Source: Herbaspirillum chlorophenolicum | GTDB taxonomy: Bacteria; Pseudomonadota; Gammaproteobacteria; Burkholderiales; Burkholderiaceae_D | Direction of reading: 5' to 3' | DNA: 64,000 nt | Assembly: GCF_001189955.1 (NCBI RefSeq) | Contig: NZ_LFLT01000010.1 | Location: 62,001-126,000 of the forward strand | Shown: positions 31,274-40,358 of the stretch, in pieces | How positions within the stretch are numbered: position 1 is the first letter of the stretch | How the letters are laid out: every line of letters starts with the position of its first letter | Notes under the pieces: model-generated | Seen by the model: only the letters and a program-made list of their open reading frames with translations | What the model was told of the DNA's origin: nothing | Databases searched by the model: none | Made by a program: the position numbers and the translations under genes

Positions 31274-31306
31274 GAAAAACACGACGGCGGCATGCCGCCG
31301 CCGTCG
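31274..31306 (-). terminator. Attenuator-like hairpin between binding-protein and permease genes
   Basis: A perfect 10-bp GC-rich stem (31282-31291 / 31297-31306) with a 5-nt loop is followed, in the leftward direction, by TGTTTTT. It would let most transcripts end after the binding-protein gene, giving more of it than of the permease. Confidence 0.7.
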
Positions 31307-31322
31307 CCGGGTCATGCCTTGC

Positions 31323-32129
31323 TTACTTGCCGAAATACTGGGTGCTGATGGCGGCGAAGCTGCCATCGGCCTTCATCTCGGCCAGGGCCTTGTTGACCTT
31401 GGCCAGCAGTTCCGGGTCATCGCGGCGTACGGCGATGCCATAGTCTTCCTTCGGGAAGGTGGGATCGTTGACGGTGCGCAGCTTGCTGTTGGGGTTGTTG
31501 GCGATGTAGTTCTTCACCACCGGCTCGTCGGCCACGACCGCATCGACGCCGCCGCTTTCCAGTTCCTTCAACGCCAGCGGGGTCGATTCGAAGCGCTTGA
31601 TCTTGGCGCTGTTCTTGCCCAGCACCTGCTGTACCAGCTCGTCGCCGGAGGTGCCGCTCTGGGTGCCTACGGTCAGCGTTTTCAGGTCGTCCATCTTGGT
31701 GACCTTGGTGTCATTGGCCAGGACGGCGATGGCCTGGGTCGCCACGAAGTAAGGCTCGGAAAAATTGACCGACTTCTTGCGCTCGTCGGTGATGGTGATG
31801 GCCGAGATCAGCAGGTCGAGGTCGCCCTGGGCCAGGGAGTTGAAGATGCTTTCGAACGGGGTCGGCACGAACTTCACTTCGATGCCGATCTTCTTGGCCA
31901 GTACCTTCATCACGTCGATGTCGAAGCCGACCACGGTCTTCTGCTCGTTTTCCGATGAGAACGGCGCATAGGCCGATTCCACGCCGACCAGGTAGACGCG
32001 CGGCTGGGCCGACGCTTGCGGCGCGGCGGCCTTGTCTTCTTGCTTGCCGCAAGCGGCCAGTCCCAGCATGCCGATGAAGCCGGCGGTCAGCGCCAGCGCG
32101 CGTGCACGGCGGAAAAACATGTTGTTCAT
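31323..32129 (-). CDS. Amino-acid ABC transporter substrate-binding lipoprotein
   Basis: 268 residues from the ATG at 32129. The signal peptide ends in the lipobox LAAC with Cys27. YLVGVESAYAPFSSENE and VVGFDIDVMKVLAKK are family signatures of polar amino-acid binding proteins (SBP_bac_3). It is anchored on the periplasmic face of the inner membrane and delivers ligand to the permease encoded downstream. The ligand class (polar or basic amino acid) is inferred from family only. Confidence 0.93.
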   Translation of the reverse strand: MNNMFFRRARALALTAGFIGMLGLAACGKQEDKAAAPQASAQPRVYLVGVESAYAPFSSENEQKTVVGFDIDVMKVLAKKIGIEVKFVPTPFESIFNSLAQGDLDLLISAITITDERKKSVNFSEPYFVATQAIAVLANDTKVTKMDDLKTLTVGTQSGTSGDELVQQVLGKNSAKIKRFESTPLALKELESGGVDAVVADEPVVKNYIANNPNSKLRTVNDPTFPKEDYGIAVRRDDPELLAKVNKALAEMKADGSFAAISTQYFGK

Positions 32130-32345
32130 CTTCAAAACCTTATTCGAATGTCGGTATGTGCCGGGCGTTATCTTTTTGCCAAAAGGAAACGTCCGGATTT
32201 TTTTGCAGGCGAGATTGTAAACCGCGACAGCACCCGCGATGGGCAATTACAGGCAAAAAGCATCGATCCTTGCCCTGAAAGCCACGTTTTTCCGGTTCTG
32301 CGCGCGTAAATGTTGTGTGTCGGGAAACCCTTGTGCAAAGCACGC

Positions 32346-34418
32346 TCAGATCGGGTCCGGCGTGGGCCGCGGTTTGGCCAGCAATGCTTTGAGGTTGGCC
32401 AGGCGCGCCTGCGGTGTGATTTTTTCCGATTCCTGGGGTACTGCTTCGCCTTCGTCCAGACGCATCTCCTTCACGAAACGCGAGATCTGGCACTCGATGA
32501 TTTCCTTGGCGCGCTTGCGGCGTTTGCACCAGGACAGGTGCAGCGAGCGTTGCGCGCGCGTGATGCCCACGTACATCAGGCGGCGTTCTTCCTCCACCCG
32601 TGCGGCGGCTTCCTCGGGCGGGGTGTCGGGGTCGCCCTTGTGCGGCAGGATGCCTTCTTCCACGCCGACCAGGAACACGTGCGGAAACTCCAGGCCCTTG
32701 GAGGCGTGCAGGGTGGACATGCGCACCGCGTCCTGTTCCTCGTCCTTGCCTTCAAGCATGCTCATCAGCGCTACCATTTGCGTGATTTCGAGCAGGTTCT
32801 TTTCCTCGCCGTCGCGGTCGCGTCCGCCGCAGGCGCGTTCCTTGAGCCAGTTGGTGAAGTCCAGCACGTTCTGCCACCTGGCCTGGGCGGCGCGCTCTTC
32901 GAAGGAGTCGTAGAGGTAGAACTCATAGTTGATGGCCTCCATCATGTCGTCCAGCACCTTGGCGGCATTCTCGCCGCTGCCGGAGGGGCCGGGCCGGGTG
33001 GCGCGCGGCTCCATCGCATTGATGAAGTCGCAGAACTTGCGCAGCGGCAGCAACTGGCGGTCGGTCAGCTTGTCTTCCAGGCCGCCCTTGTAGACCGCTT
33101 CGAACAGCGAGCATTGCCATTGGCCGGCCAGCGTGCCCAGCACTTCCAGCGTGGCTTGGCCGACGCCGCGGCGCGGCGTGGTGACTGCGCGGATGAAGGC
33201 CGGGTCGTCGTCCTGGTTGGCGATCAGGCGCAGGTAGGCAATGATGTCCTTGATCTCGGCGCGGTCGAAGTAGCTCTGGCCGCCCGACATCACGTAGGGA
33301 ATGCGTTCGCGCCGCAGCGCCTTTTCGAAGATGCGCGCCTGGTGGTTGCCGCGGTACAGGATGGCGTAATCGGAAAACTTGGCGTGGCGCTCGAAGCGAT
33401 GCGCCGACAGCGAGATCGCCACCTGGTCGGCCTCGGCTTCCTCGTCGTCCATGGCCATGACGCTGATCGGGTCGCCCAGGCCGTGTTCGGACCACAGGGT
33501 CTTGTCGAACAGCTTGGGGTTGTTGGAGATGACCGAGTTGGCCGCCTGCAGGATGCGCGTGCTGGAGCGGTAATTTTGCTCCAGCTTGATCAGGTGAAGA
33601 TTGGGGAAATCCACGCCCAGCAGCTTCAGGTTCTCGATGGTGGCGCCGCGCCAGGCATAGATGGCCTGGTCGTCGTCGCCCACGGCGGTAAACATCGGTT
33701 TCTTGCCGACGCCGGTGACCATCAGCTTCACCAGTTCGTACTGGCAGGTGTTGGTGTCCTGGTATTCGTCGATGAGCAGGTAGCGCAGCTTGCGCTGCCA
33801 GCGGTCGCGCACTTGTTCGTTGGCCTGGAACAGTTCCACCGGCAGGCGGATCAGGTCGTCGAAGTCGACCGCCTGGTAGGCCTTGAGCGTGGCGACGTAG
33901 CTGCGGAAGATGCGCGCTGCCTGTGCCTCGTCTTCGGTGCGCGCGTTTTTCAGTGCGATCTCGGGATCGACCAGGCCGTTCTTCCACAGCGAGATGCTGT
34001 TCTGGATGCCGCGGATGATGGCCTTGTCGGTGGTGACTGCCAGTTCTTGCACCAGGGCAAAACAATCATCGCTGTCCATGATTGAAAAGCGGTCCTTCAA
34101 CCCCAGATGCTGGGACTCCTGCCGCAGTATCTTCACGCCCAGCGAGTGGAAGGTCGAGACCGTCAGGTGCTTGGCCTGCTTGGGATCCTTGAGCAGCTTG
34201 GCGATGCGTTCCTGCATTTCCAGCGCGGCCTTGTTGGTGAAGGTCAGCGCTGCGATGTTTTTGGATTCGTAGCCGCAGTTCTCGATCAAGTGGGCGATCT
34301 TCTGCGTGATCACGCGCGTCTTGCCCGACCCGGCGCCGGCCAGCACCAGGCAGGGCCCGGTCATGTAGTGGACAGCTTCGCTTTGAGGCTTGTTCAGGCC
34401 GAAGGAGGGGGCGGACAT
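32346..34418 (-). CDS. rep: ATP-dependent DNA helicase Rep
   Basis: 690 residues from the ATG at 34418. LNKPQSEAVHYMTGPCLVLAGAGSGKT has the Q motif and Walker A (28-34); IDEYQDTN is motif II, and QNYRSS, GVEEGILPH and RVEEERRLMYVGITRA are later superfamily 1 motifs. The close match of the first 60 residues to Rep, rather than UvrD, sets the name. Rep moves 3'-5' with replication forks and removes proteins ahead of them. An in-frame ATG at 34460 is possible but not supported by homologues. Confidence 0.94.
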   Translation of the reverse strand: MSAPSFGLNKPQSEAVHYMTGPCLVLAGAGSGKTRVITQKIAHLIENCGYESKNIAALTFTNKAALEMQERIAKLLKDPKQAKHLTVSTFHSLGVKILRQESQHLGLKDRFSIMDSDDCFALVQELAVTTDKAIIRGIQNSISLWKNGLVDPEIALKNARTEDEAQAARIFRSYVATLKAYQAVDFDDLIRLPVELFQANEQVRDRWQRKLRYLLIDEYQDTNTCQYELVKLMVTGVGKKPMFTAVGDDDQAIYAWRGATIENLKLLGVDFPNLHLIKLEQNYRSSTRILQAANSVISNNPKLFDKTLWSEHGLGDPISVMAMDDEEAEADQVAISLSAHRFERHAKFSDYAILYRGNHQARIFEKALRRERIPYVMSGGQSYFDRAEIKDIIAYLRLIANQDDDPAFIRAVTTPRRGVGQATLEVLGTLAGQWQCSLFEAVYKGGLEDKLTDRQLLPLRKFCDFINAMEPRATRPGPSGSGENAAKVLDDMMEAINYEFYLYDSFEERAAQARWQNVLDFTNWLKERACGGRDRDGEEKNLLEITQMVALMSMLEGKDEEQDAVRMSTLHASKGLEFPHVFLVGVEEGILPHKGDPDTPPEEAAARVEEERRLMYVGITRAQRSLHLSWCKRRKRAKEIIECQISRFVKEMRLDEGEAVPQESEKITPQARLANLKALLAKPRPTPDPI

Positions 34419-34535
34419 ACGGATCGTGGTGGGCGGGGTGGTGGCAGGAGAACGCGCCATTGTATCAGTCGCGATGTTTGCGCCCGATGTGGGACAATGC
34501 CGCAAACCGGTAAACGGAAAATTATTAGCAGAGCC

Positions 34536-35006
34536 ATGAAATTCAACCATCTCATCCAGATCAACGATCCGCTCAACCCGCTGATCGATCCCCTGATGCG
34601 CGAGCAGTTGTGGCGCGGGCTGGTCATGCGCGCCGAGGCGCCCAAGCTGTTCATGCCGCACCTGGACGATTGCCGCCTGACCGACAAGAGCATGGACAAC
34701 GTGCGCCGCGAGCTGCGCTATGGCGACCTGGTGATCCATGACCGCGTGACCTACCTGCCGCAGATCCAGGTGCTCTATGAAGTGCCGGCCCAGGGCGACA
34801 TCCCGCCTTCACGCATGAGCATGACCATCGAAGAGCCGCAGGCCGGCTTGTTGTTCGTGCGTTTTGAATACGACGACGGCCATCCCGAGGACGAAGACGG
34901 CGCCGAAGCCTTCTATAACCAATTCCGCCGTTCGGCCTATGAAGCGGCCGATATCGACACCATTCGCATCATTCGCGAACTGACGCTGCGTGGCGCCTTG
35001 CACTGA
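34536..35006 (+). CDS. SRPBCC family protein (DUF1857, AtaL-like)
   Basis: 156 residues from the ATG at 34536. MKFNHLIQINDP, the paired segments VIHDRVTYLPQIQVLYEV and SMTIEEPQAGLLFVRFEYD, and the helix EAFYNQFRRSAYEAADIDTI give a START-like hydrophobic pocket fold. Some fungal relatives are in secondary-metabolite clusters; bacterial members have no assigned role. It is divergent from rep, 117 bp away. Confidence 0.82.
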   Translation: MKFNHLIQINDPLNPLIDPLMREQLWRGLVMRAEAPKLFMPHLDDCRLTDKSMDNVRRELRYGDLVIHDRVTYLPQIQVLYEVPAQGDIPPSRMSMTIEEPQAGLLFVRFEYDDGHPEDEDGAEAFYNQFRRSAYEAADIDTIRIIRELTLRGALH

Positions 35007-35037
35007 GGCGAGGTTTCATGCCGGCAGCGGCAGACAA

Positions 35038-35072
35038 AAAAAGCGCGGGCCGGAAAATGGCCCGCGCTTTTT
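35038..35072. terminator. Bidirectional terminator
   Basis: Perfect 14-bp stem AAAAAGCGCGGGCC / GGCCCGCGCTTTTT with a 7-nt loop. It serves the converging SRPBCC and yeiH-like genes. Confidence 0.93.
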
Positions 35073-35087
35073 CATTTGGCTTGCGGT

Positions 35088-36128
35088 TCAGGCCAGCAGG
35101 CGGCCCAGCGCACCATTGACCAGCGCGCCTCCGATCACCAGCCAGGCGAACAATATGGCGCCCAGGATCATCGGCTTCATCCCCGCATTGCGGATCGCCG
35201 ACAGGTGGGTGGTCAGGCCCAGTGCGGCCATTGCCATCGCCAGGAGCAGCGTATCGGCCTGCAGCACCAGCTGGGCCACGGCAGCGGGCAGCGGCATGAC
35301 CGAGTTGAACACCACCACGCCGATGAAGGCGAATGCGAACCAGGGGATGGACAGCTTGCCGCGTTGGCCGGAAGAAGACGGGCCGGCCTTCATCGACAGC
35401 ATCAGCAGGAACGGCGCCAGCATCATCACCCGGACCATCTTGGTGATGACCGCGGTGTCGGCGGTGTGCTGGTCGATCGAGCGGGCGGCGGCCAGCACTT
35501 GCGCCACTTCATGCACGGTGGAGCCGATGTAGATGCCGAAGTCGGGCAAGCGTGCGCCCCATGCCGGTTCGCTCTGCAGGGTGTAGAGCAGCGGATAGAG
35601 GAAGATCGCCAGCGAACCGAAGATGACCACGGTCGATACCGCCACCGTCACCTGTTCGCTGCGGGCGCGCAGCACCGGCTCGGTCGCCATCACCGCAGCC
35701 GCGCCGCAGATCGAACTGCCGGCGCCGATCAGCAAGGCCGCGTCGCGGTCCAGCTTCAGCAGTTTCACACCCGCCAGCCAGGCCAGGCCGAAGGTGGACA
35801 GCAGCATGGCGGCGTTGATTGCTACGCCGGCCAGGCCGACATGGGAGATGTCCTGCAGCGTCAGGCGGAAACCGTAGAGGATGATGCCGGCGCGCAGCAG
35901 GGTTTGCTTGGAAAAGCGCACGCCATCGCCGCAAGGCGCTGCGATGCGCGGGTAAAGGGTGTTGCCCAGCACGATCCCCAGCACGATGGCGACAGTCAGC
36001 GCCGAAAAGCCATGCTCTTGCAGCCAGGCGACATCGCCCAGGTGCATGGCGGCCCAGGCCACGGCGGCCGACAGGGCGAGGCCGGGCAGGACCGGCGGGA
36101 GGGTTTGGAGATGGCTTGCGGTACGCAT
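35088..36128 (-). CDS. yeiH: YeiH family putative inner-membrane exporter (UPF0324)
   Basis: 346 residues with about ten transmembrane helices. ALTVAIVLGIVLGNT, GIILYGFRLTLQDI, GAGSSICGAAAVMA and GSTVHEVAQVLAA are the family signatures. The family is annotated as a putative sulfate exporter without strong proof. It is divergent from a YeiE-like LysR gene, the same pairing as in E. coli, which supports that regulator-target assignment. Confidence 0.9.
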   Translation of the reverse strand: MRTASHLQTLPPVLPGLALSAAVAWAAMHLGDVAWLQEHGFSALTVAIVLGIVLGNTLYPRIAAPCGDGVRFSKQTLLRAGIILYGFRLTLQDISHVGLAGVAINAAMLLSTFGLAWLAGVKLLKLDRDAALLIGAGSSICGAAAVMATEPVLRARSEQVTVAVSTVVIFGSLAIFLYPLLYTLQSEPAWGARLPDFGIYIGSTVHEVAQVLAAARSIDQHTADTAVITKMVRVMMLAPFLLMLSMKAGPSSSGQRGKLSIPWFAFAFIGVVVFNSVMPLPAAVAQLVLQADTLLLAMAMAALGLTTHLSAIRNAGMKPMILGAILFAWLVIGGALVNGALGRLLA

Positions 36129-36214
36129 TTCGCTCTCTGCCTGGATGTTTTTGATGATGGGTGGACTTTACGCTCCGGCGATATAAAAGAAAAACGCGTT
36201 ATTTTGTTAATATC

Positions 36215-36231
36215 AACCTGTTTATCTGGTT
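36215..36231. promoter_or_regulatory. Candidate LysR operator between yeiH and yeiE
   Basis: AACC-tgtttatct-GGTT is a dyad in the 133-bp divergent gap, 31-47 bp before the regulator start and inside a very A+T-rich stretch. LysR proteins typically bind such partially dyadic sites. Confidence 0.35.
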
Positions 36232-36261
36232 AATTCAAGGCCAACCGCAATCGGTGCAATC

Positions 36262-37164
36262 ATGAAAATTACCCTGAGGCAGCTGCAAATTTTCCTGGCG
36301 GTGGCGCAGTCCGGCTCCACCACGGCCGCGGCCGAGCTGGTTGCGCTGTCGCAGTCGGCCGCCAGTGCTTCGCTCAATGAATTGGAGAGCCTGCTCGGAG
36401 TGCAACTGTTCGACCGCGTCGGCAAGCGCCTGGTATTGAACGACAGCGGCCGGCTGTTGTTGCCTCAGGCGCGCCACATGCTGGATGCGGCGCACACCAT
36501 CGAGCGCCAGTTCGCCGATCCGGCTTCCGGCAGCGAACTGCACATCGGCGCATCCACCACCATCGGCAGCTACATGCTGCCGGCCATGATCGCGGCCTAC
36601 CGCAAGCTCCACGCCGGAGCGCGCGTGCGTGCGCTGGTGGCCAATACGGCGGACATCGTCGACGCGGTGGTCAATTTCGACGTCGATGCGGGGCTGATCG
36701 AAGGGCCGTGCCACGCCAGCGATGTCAGCGTGGAGCCCTGGATGACTGACGAGCTGATCGTGGTGGCCGCGCCGCATCATCCCATCGTCGCCGGCGGCCG
36801 CAAGATCAGTTTCAAGATGCTGCGCGAGGCCGACTGGCTGTTGCGCGAAGCGGGTTCCGGCACGCGTGAAGCGGTCGAGCATGCATTGATTCCCTACCTG
36901 CACTACCTGCCTTCCTCATTCGAGTTCGGCAATTCGGAAGCGATCAAGCGCGCCACTGCCGAAGGCCTGGGCATCAGTTGCCTGTCGCGCGCGGTGGTGG
37001 AGGACCTGATCGAATCGGGGAAGCTGGTGGAATTGGCGACGCCGTTGCCGATCTTGCGCCGGCATTTCTACATGGTGGTCAGCAGCCACCGGGCGCCGTC
37101 GCCCAGCCTGGCGGCATTGCTGGAATTCTGCCGCGAGTGGGCGCGCATGCATGGGAGCGCCTGA
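36262..37164 (+). CDS. yeiE: LysR-family regulator (YeiE-like)
   Basis: 300 residues. ITLRQLQIFLAVAQSGSTTAAAELVALSQSAASASLNELE is the HTH domain, close to CysB/YeiE-type LysR proteins; the effector domain follows from about 90. In enterobacteria YeiE responds to sulfite. Its divergent position next to yeiH argues that it controls that exporter here. Confidence 0.88.
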   Translation: MKITLRQLQIFLAVAQSGSTTAAAELVALSQSAASASLNELESLLGVQLFDRVGKRLVLNDSGRLLLPQARHMLDAAHTIERQFADPASGSELHIGASTTIGSYMLPAMIAAYRKLHAGARVRALVANTADIVDAVVNFDVDAGLIEGPCHASDVSVEPWMTDELIVVAAPHHPIVAGGRKISFKMLREADWLLREAGSGTREAVEHALIPYLHYLPSSFEFGNSEAIKRATAEGLGISCLSRAVVEDLIESGKLVELATPLPILRRHFYMVVSSHRAPSPSLAALLEFCREWARMHGSA

Positions 37165-37185
37165 ACGGCGCACCGTTCATTTGGT

Positions 37186-37674
37186 TCATTGGGTTTGTTC
37201 GAACACGCCGGCGCTGCGGTTCTTCGCCACCTTGTCCCAGGCGAAGACCTGGCCGTTCATGGCGACATAGACGCCGGGCTGCAGCACCTGGGCCACGCCG
37301 CAGGCAAAGCCGAAGTTGAAGAGTGCGTCGGAGTTGGCTATTTCGTAGGGAATCATGGCGCCGGTCAGCACGATGGCCTTGTCCAGTTGCGCCTGGCCCA
37401 ATACTTGGGCAGTCAGTTGCATGGTGTCGGTGCCGTGCACGATGACGATGGCGCGTTGGGACGAATCGCGGCAACTGGCGAGGATGCGCTGGCGATCCGC
37501 GTCCTGCATTTCCAGCGAGTCCAGCAGCGGCAATTCTTCCAGGGCCACTTCGGCGGTGATGCGCGCGCGGGAAATAACTTGCGGCAGGTGGCTGGCGCCG
37601 AAATCGAGCTGTCCTGCGATCTCGTCGTAATGCTTGTCGAAGGTACCGCCGGTGGCGATGATGCGTAGGCTCAT
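37186..37674 (-). CDS. Short asparaginase-domain protein
   Basis: 162 residues, about half the length of an L-asparaginase. It has only the N-terminal amidohydrolase domain: ATGGTFDK with the first catalytic Thr (11) and HGTDTM (80-85) with the second Thr and Asp. The C-terminal domain that completes the dimeric active site in classical enzymes is missing, and the sequence ends neatly at TAA-equivalent stop rather than in a frameshift. It may be a distinct single-domain form. It converges with the yeiE-like gene. Confidence 0.82.
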   Translation of the reverse strand: MSLRIIATGGTFDKHYDEIAGQLDFGASHLPQVISRARITAEVALEELPLLDSLEMQDADRQRILASCRDSSQRAIVIVHGTDTMQLTAQVLGQAQLDKAIVLTGAMIPYEIANSDALFNFGFACGVAQVLQPGVYVAMNGQVFAWDKVAKNRSAGVFEQTQ

Positions 37675-37692
37675 GGTTGTCCTGTCAGAAGT

Positions 37693-37732
37693 AAAAAAGG
37701 CGCCGCCCGTTATCTTACACGGACGGCGCCTT
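37693..37732 (-). terminator. Terminator of the Cache-CheW gene
   Basis: AAGGCGCCGcCCG / CGGaCGGCGCCTT, 13 bp with one mismatch and a 10-nt loop, followed leftward by six T residues. Confidence 0.85.
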
Positions 37733-37760
37733 CGCTCCCCCTCCCGAGACTTGTCGCGGC

Positions 37761-40358
37761 TTATGCCGCCATGAGTTGCCTTTCCCCCGGCATGGCCTGA
37801 GTAGATGCATCCAGTTCCTGTGCCGGCGGCGGCAGCGGAATGGTGCCGTCGATCACGTAGGCGAACAGCCGTTCGACCTCGATGGCCTGGATCAGCAGCT
37901 TGCCGCCATTGGCCTTGATCACCTGCGATACCAGCATGGAGTCGCCCTGCATGGCCAGCGGCGTGTGGGTGATTTGCGCCGGGCTGAACTGCGGTACGGC
38001 ATGCAACTCGTCGACCAGCAAGCCGATGGTGTGCGCACCGTGGCGCACGATCATCACCTGGCTGCTGCTGGTCACCGCCGAGCGTGTGCCGCGGATCAGG
38101 TGGCCGAGGTCGAATACCCAGACGAATTCCTTGTGCTGGTCGTCGTGGTTCAGGCCGAGCACGCCGACCTGCTCGGTGCGGTTGCCCATCGAGGTCGGCA
38201 GTACGGAGGAGAACGGCACGGCTTCCATCACGTTGGCCGCCGAGATGGCGAACAGGCTGTTGTCGGAAAAGAAGGTGGCGTATTCCAGGTCTTCCGACGA
38301 CGTGGCACCGCTCTCCAGCAGGAATTCGCTGGACGCGCTTTGCTGGCTGCCTTGGTTGGTCGCGCCAAAGCATTGGAACACCACCGAGATCACGTCTTCC
38401 TTGTAGCCGTCGCTGACCTTGAATTCGCGATAACCGTTGGAGGCGCTGCACGCCACGATGGCGTATTGGCCGTCATGCGAGGTGACGCCGGAGCTGCATT
38501 CGCCATTGGCCAGCTGCAGCATGGCGAGATCGATGTCCAGCGTGCTGCCTACCGGGCGGCTATCGTCGGTGCTGGAGAGGATGCGCCCGCTGCGGTTGAC
38601 GTAGAACGCGCTCATCTTTTCCTTGCCGGCCAGCCCTGCGCGCAGCATGTTGTGGAACTCCGGCGCGGAGTCGAACACGATGCCGATGCCGCCCACCACT
38701 TCGTCATCATTGTCCAGTGCCCGCACGGCCGCATGGTAGATGTAAGTGTCCTGCCCTCCGTACAAGGCGCTGGGGCCGAAGGCGCTGACATGGTAGTGCT
38801 GCTGGTTGCGCAGCGAGGCCACCTGCGCCAGCGTGGCTTCATCGATGCTGCTGCCGACCACGCTATCGAGATCGTCGCCGGTGCTGGCGATGATGCGGCC
38901 GTTGCGGTCATAGATGAACAGGCGGGTGTAGACCGTGTACAGCCCGTTGATGTAGGCGAGGATCTCGGCCAGCCTGGCGGTGGTGGCTTCGTCGATTGCC
39001 GGCTGCGCCAGCGCCGCGCGCAGCTCCGGCGTGAGCGCCCACCAGCGGCAGTCGTCCGAGCGTTCGTAGAGGTTGCGGTCGAGCAGGTCGACCAGCAGGC
39101 TGGTCGTGAACTCCGCATCGCGCATGCTGGACGACAGCACGGTCTGGTACAGGTCGTGGATCGACTGCGCGAACAGCTCGTTGCTGCGGTTGCCGGTTTC
39201 GCTGATCTGGTCGAGGATGGTCTTGAGCTTGAGCATTTCGCCGCGCTGGCCGGCGGTCATCACCTGGCCGTTCCAGACGATGCGCTGGATGGTCTTGGCT
39301 GCGGTCATGATGTCGTACAACGGCGGGCAGAACGAATGCGCGTGCGACAGCAGGCCCTCCGCCAGCTCCGGCGACAGGCGCGAGAGCACGTCGCTGACGA
39401 TGCCGGAAAAGGCGACTTCGACCGGAATCATGACTTGCCCCTGCCAGCCCACCGGTCCCGGATAGCCCTGGTAGCCTTCGGAGGCGAAGGTACGCACCAG
39501 GTATTCGCGGCCGCAAAACATCATCAGGCGCGCCTGGCCGGTGGTGTTGACGGGTACTTCGGTGCCGGGTGGAATCCATAATGCGTCGGCGCTTGAAATC
39601 ACGCGGTTGTCGCCGTCCAGCAGCAGCATGTTGGCGCGCGCTTCCGGATCGCGGTGTGCGCAGAAGATGCCGGCCATCTCTTCTTCAAAATGGAAACACA
39701 GGCATAGCACGCCGATCACCGCACCAGTTTGGGGATGGTGCATGCGGCGCGAATAGATTAATGCACGATCTTTGGACGGGCGCAGGTCGGTCGCGCGGAA
39801 GGTCTCGACGTAGGTTTCGGATTCCAGCGTCTGCTGGATCAAGGGATCGGCAGTGTGCTCCAGCGGTGTGGCCGGGTCGATCTGCACCAGTACGTTGCCG
39901 TCCGTGTCGGTCAGGATGATTTCGTCGTATACCGTGTATTTGTTGCGGTACTCGCGCAGGCGATAGCGTGCGGCCTCGGCCGAATCGGTGATGCCGGCGA
40001 CGAAATTGCACAGCTCGCGATCGGTGGCCAGGAAGCCGACGTCGGCGGTGCGCTCAAACAGGTTGCGTACCACGATGTCGATCACGTATTGCGCCTTGGT
40101 GCCGATTTCGGCCAGTACGTTGCGTACTTTTTCTTCCACCAGGCTGCTCACCAGTTCGCGTTCCAGCCGGGAAAATCCCGAGCGGGTGGCGGCCATGGTG
40201 GGGAGGATGGTCTTGGCTTCCGTGGGGCAGTTCATCTTGGCCGAGGCTTCGATGACGCGCCACATCAGGTTCAGTTCCTGGAGCGACTGTTCGCATTTGG
40301 CGACGTCGCGCATGTAAGGCAAAAACGTTTCCGTCTGTATGGCCGTGGCATTTGGCAT
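37761..40358 (-). CDS. Large cytosolic Cache-domain protein with C-terminal CheW domain
   Basis: 865 residues from the ATG at 40358 (AGAGGGG ribosome site). Two similar sensor-like halves are seen: about 75-270 (VIDIVVRNLFERTADVGFLATD...YDEIILTDTDGNVLVQIDP) and about 430-610 (LLDRNLYERSDDCRWWALTP...YTRLFIYDRNGRIIASTGDD), both Cache-like. A third partial repeat has FYVNRSGRILSSTDD. The last ~150 residues are a CheW domain (EYATFFSDNSLFAISAANVME...WVFDLGHLIRG). No signal peptide or transmembrane helix is visible, odd for Cache domains. It probably couples a ligand or redox cue to a CheA array. No other che genes are nearby. Confidence 0.82.
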   Translation of the reverse strand: MPNATAIQTETFLPYMRDVAKCEQSLQELNLMWRVIEASAKMNCPTEAKTILPTMAATRSGFSRLERELVSSLVEEKVRNVLAEIGTKAQYVIDIVVRNLFERTADVGFLATDRELCNFVAGITDSAEAARYRLREYRNKYTVYDEIILTDTDGNVLVQIDPATPLEHTADPLIQQTLESETYVETFRATDLRPSKDRALIYSRRMHHPQTGAVIGVLCLCFHFEEEMAGIFCAHRDPEARANMLLLDGDNRVISSADALWIPPGTEVPVNTTGQARLMMFCGREYLVRTFASEGYQGYPGPVGWQGQVMIPVEVAFSGIVSDVLSRLSPELAEGLLSHAHSFCPPLYDIMTAAKTIQRIVWNGQVMTAGQRGEMLKLKTILDQISETGNRSNELFAQSIHDLYQTVLSSSMRDAEFTTSLLVDLLDRNLYERSDDCRWWALTPELRAALAQPAIDEATTARLAEILAYINGLYTVYTRLFIYDRNGRIIASTGDDLDSVVGSSIDEATLAQVASLRNQQHYHVSAFGPSALYGGQDTYIYHAAVRALDNDDEVVGGIGIVFDSAPEFHNMLRAGLAGKEKMSAFYVNRSGRILSSTDDSRPVGSTLDIDLAMLQLANGECSSGVTSHDGQYAIVACSASNGYREFKVSDGYKEDVISVVFQCFGATNQGSQQSASSEFLLESGATSSEDLEYATFFSDNSLFAISAANVMEAVPFSSVLPTSMGNRTEQVGVLGLNHDDQHKEFVWVFDLGHLIRGTRSAVTSSSQVMIVRHGAHTIGLLVDELHAVPQFSPAQITHTPLAMQGDSMLVSQVIKANGGKLLIQAIEVERLFAYVIDGTIPLPPPAQELDASTQAMPGERQLMAA

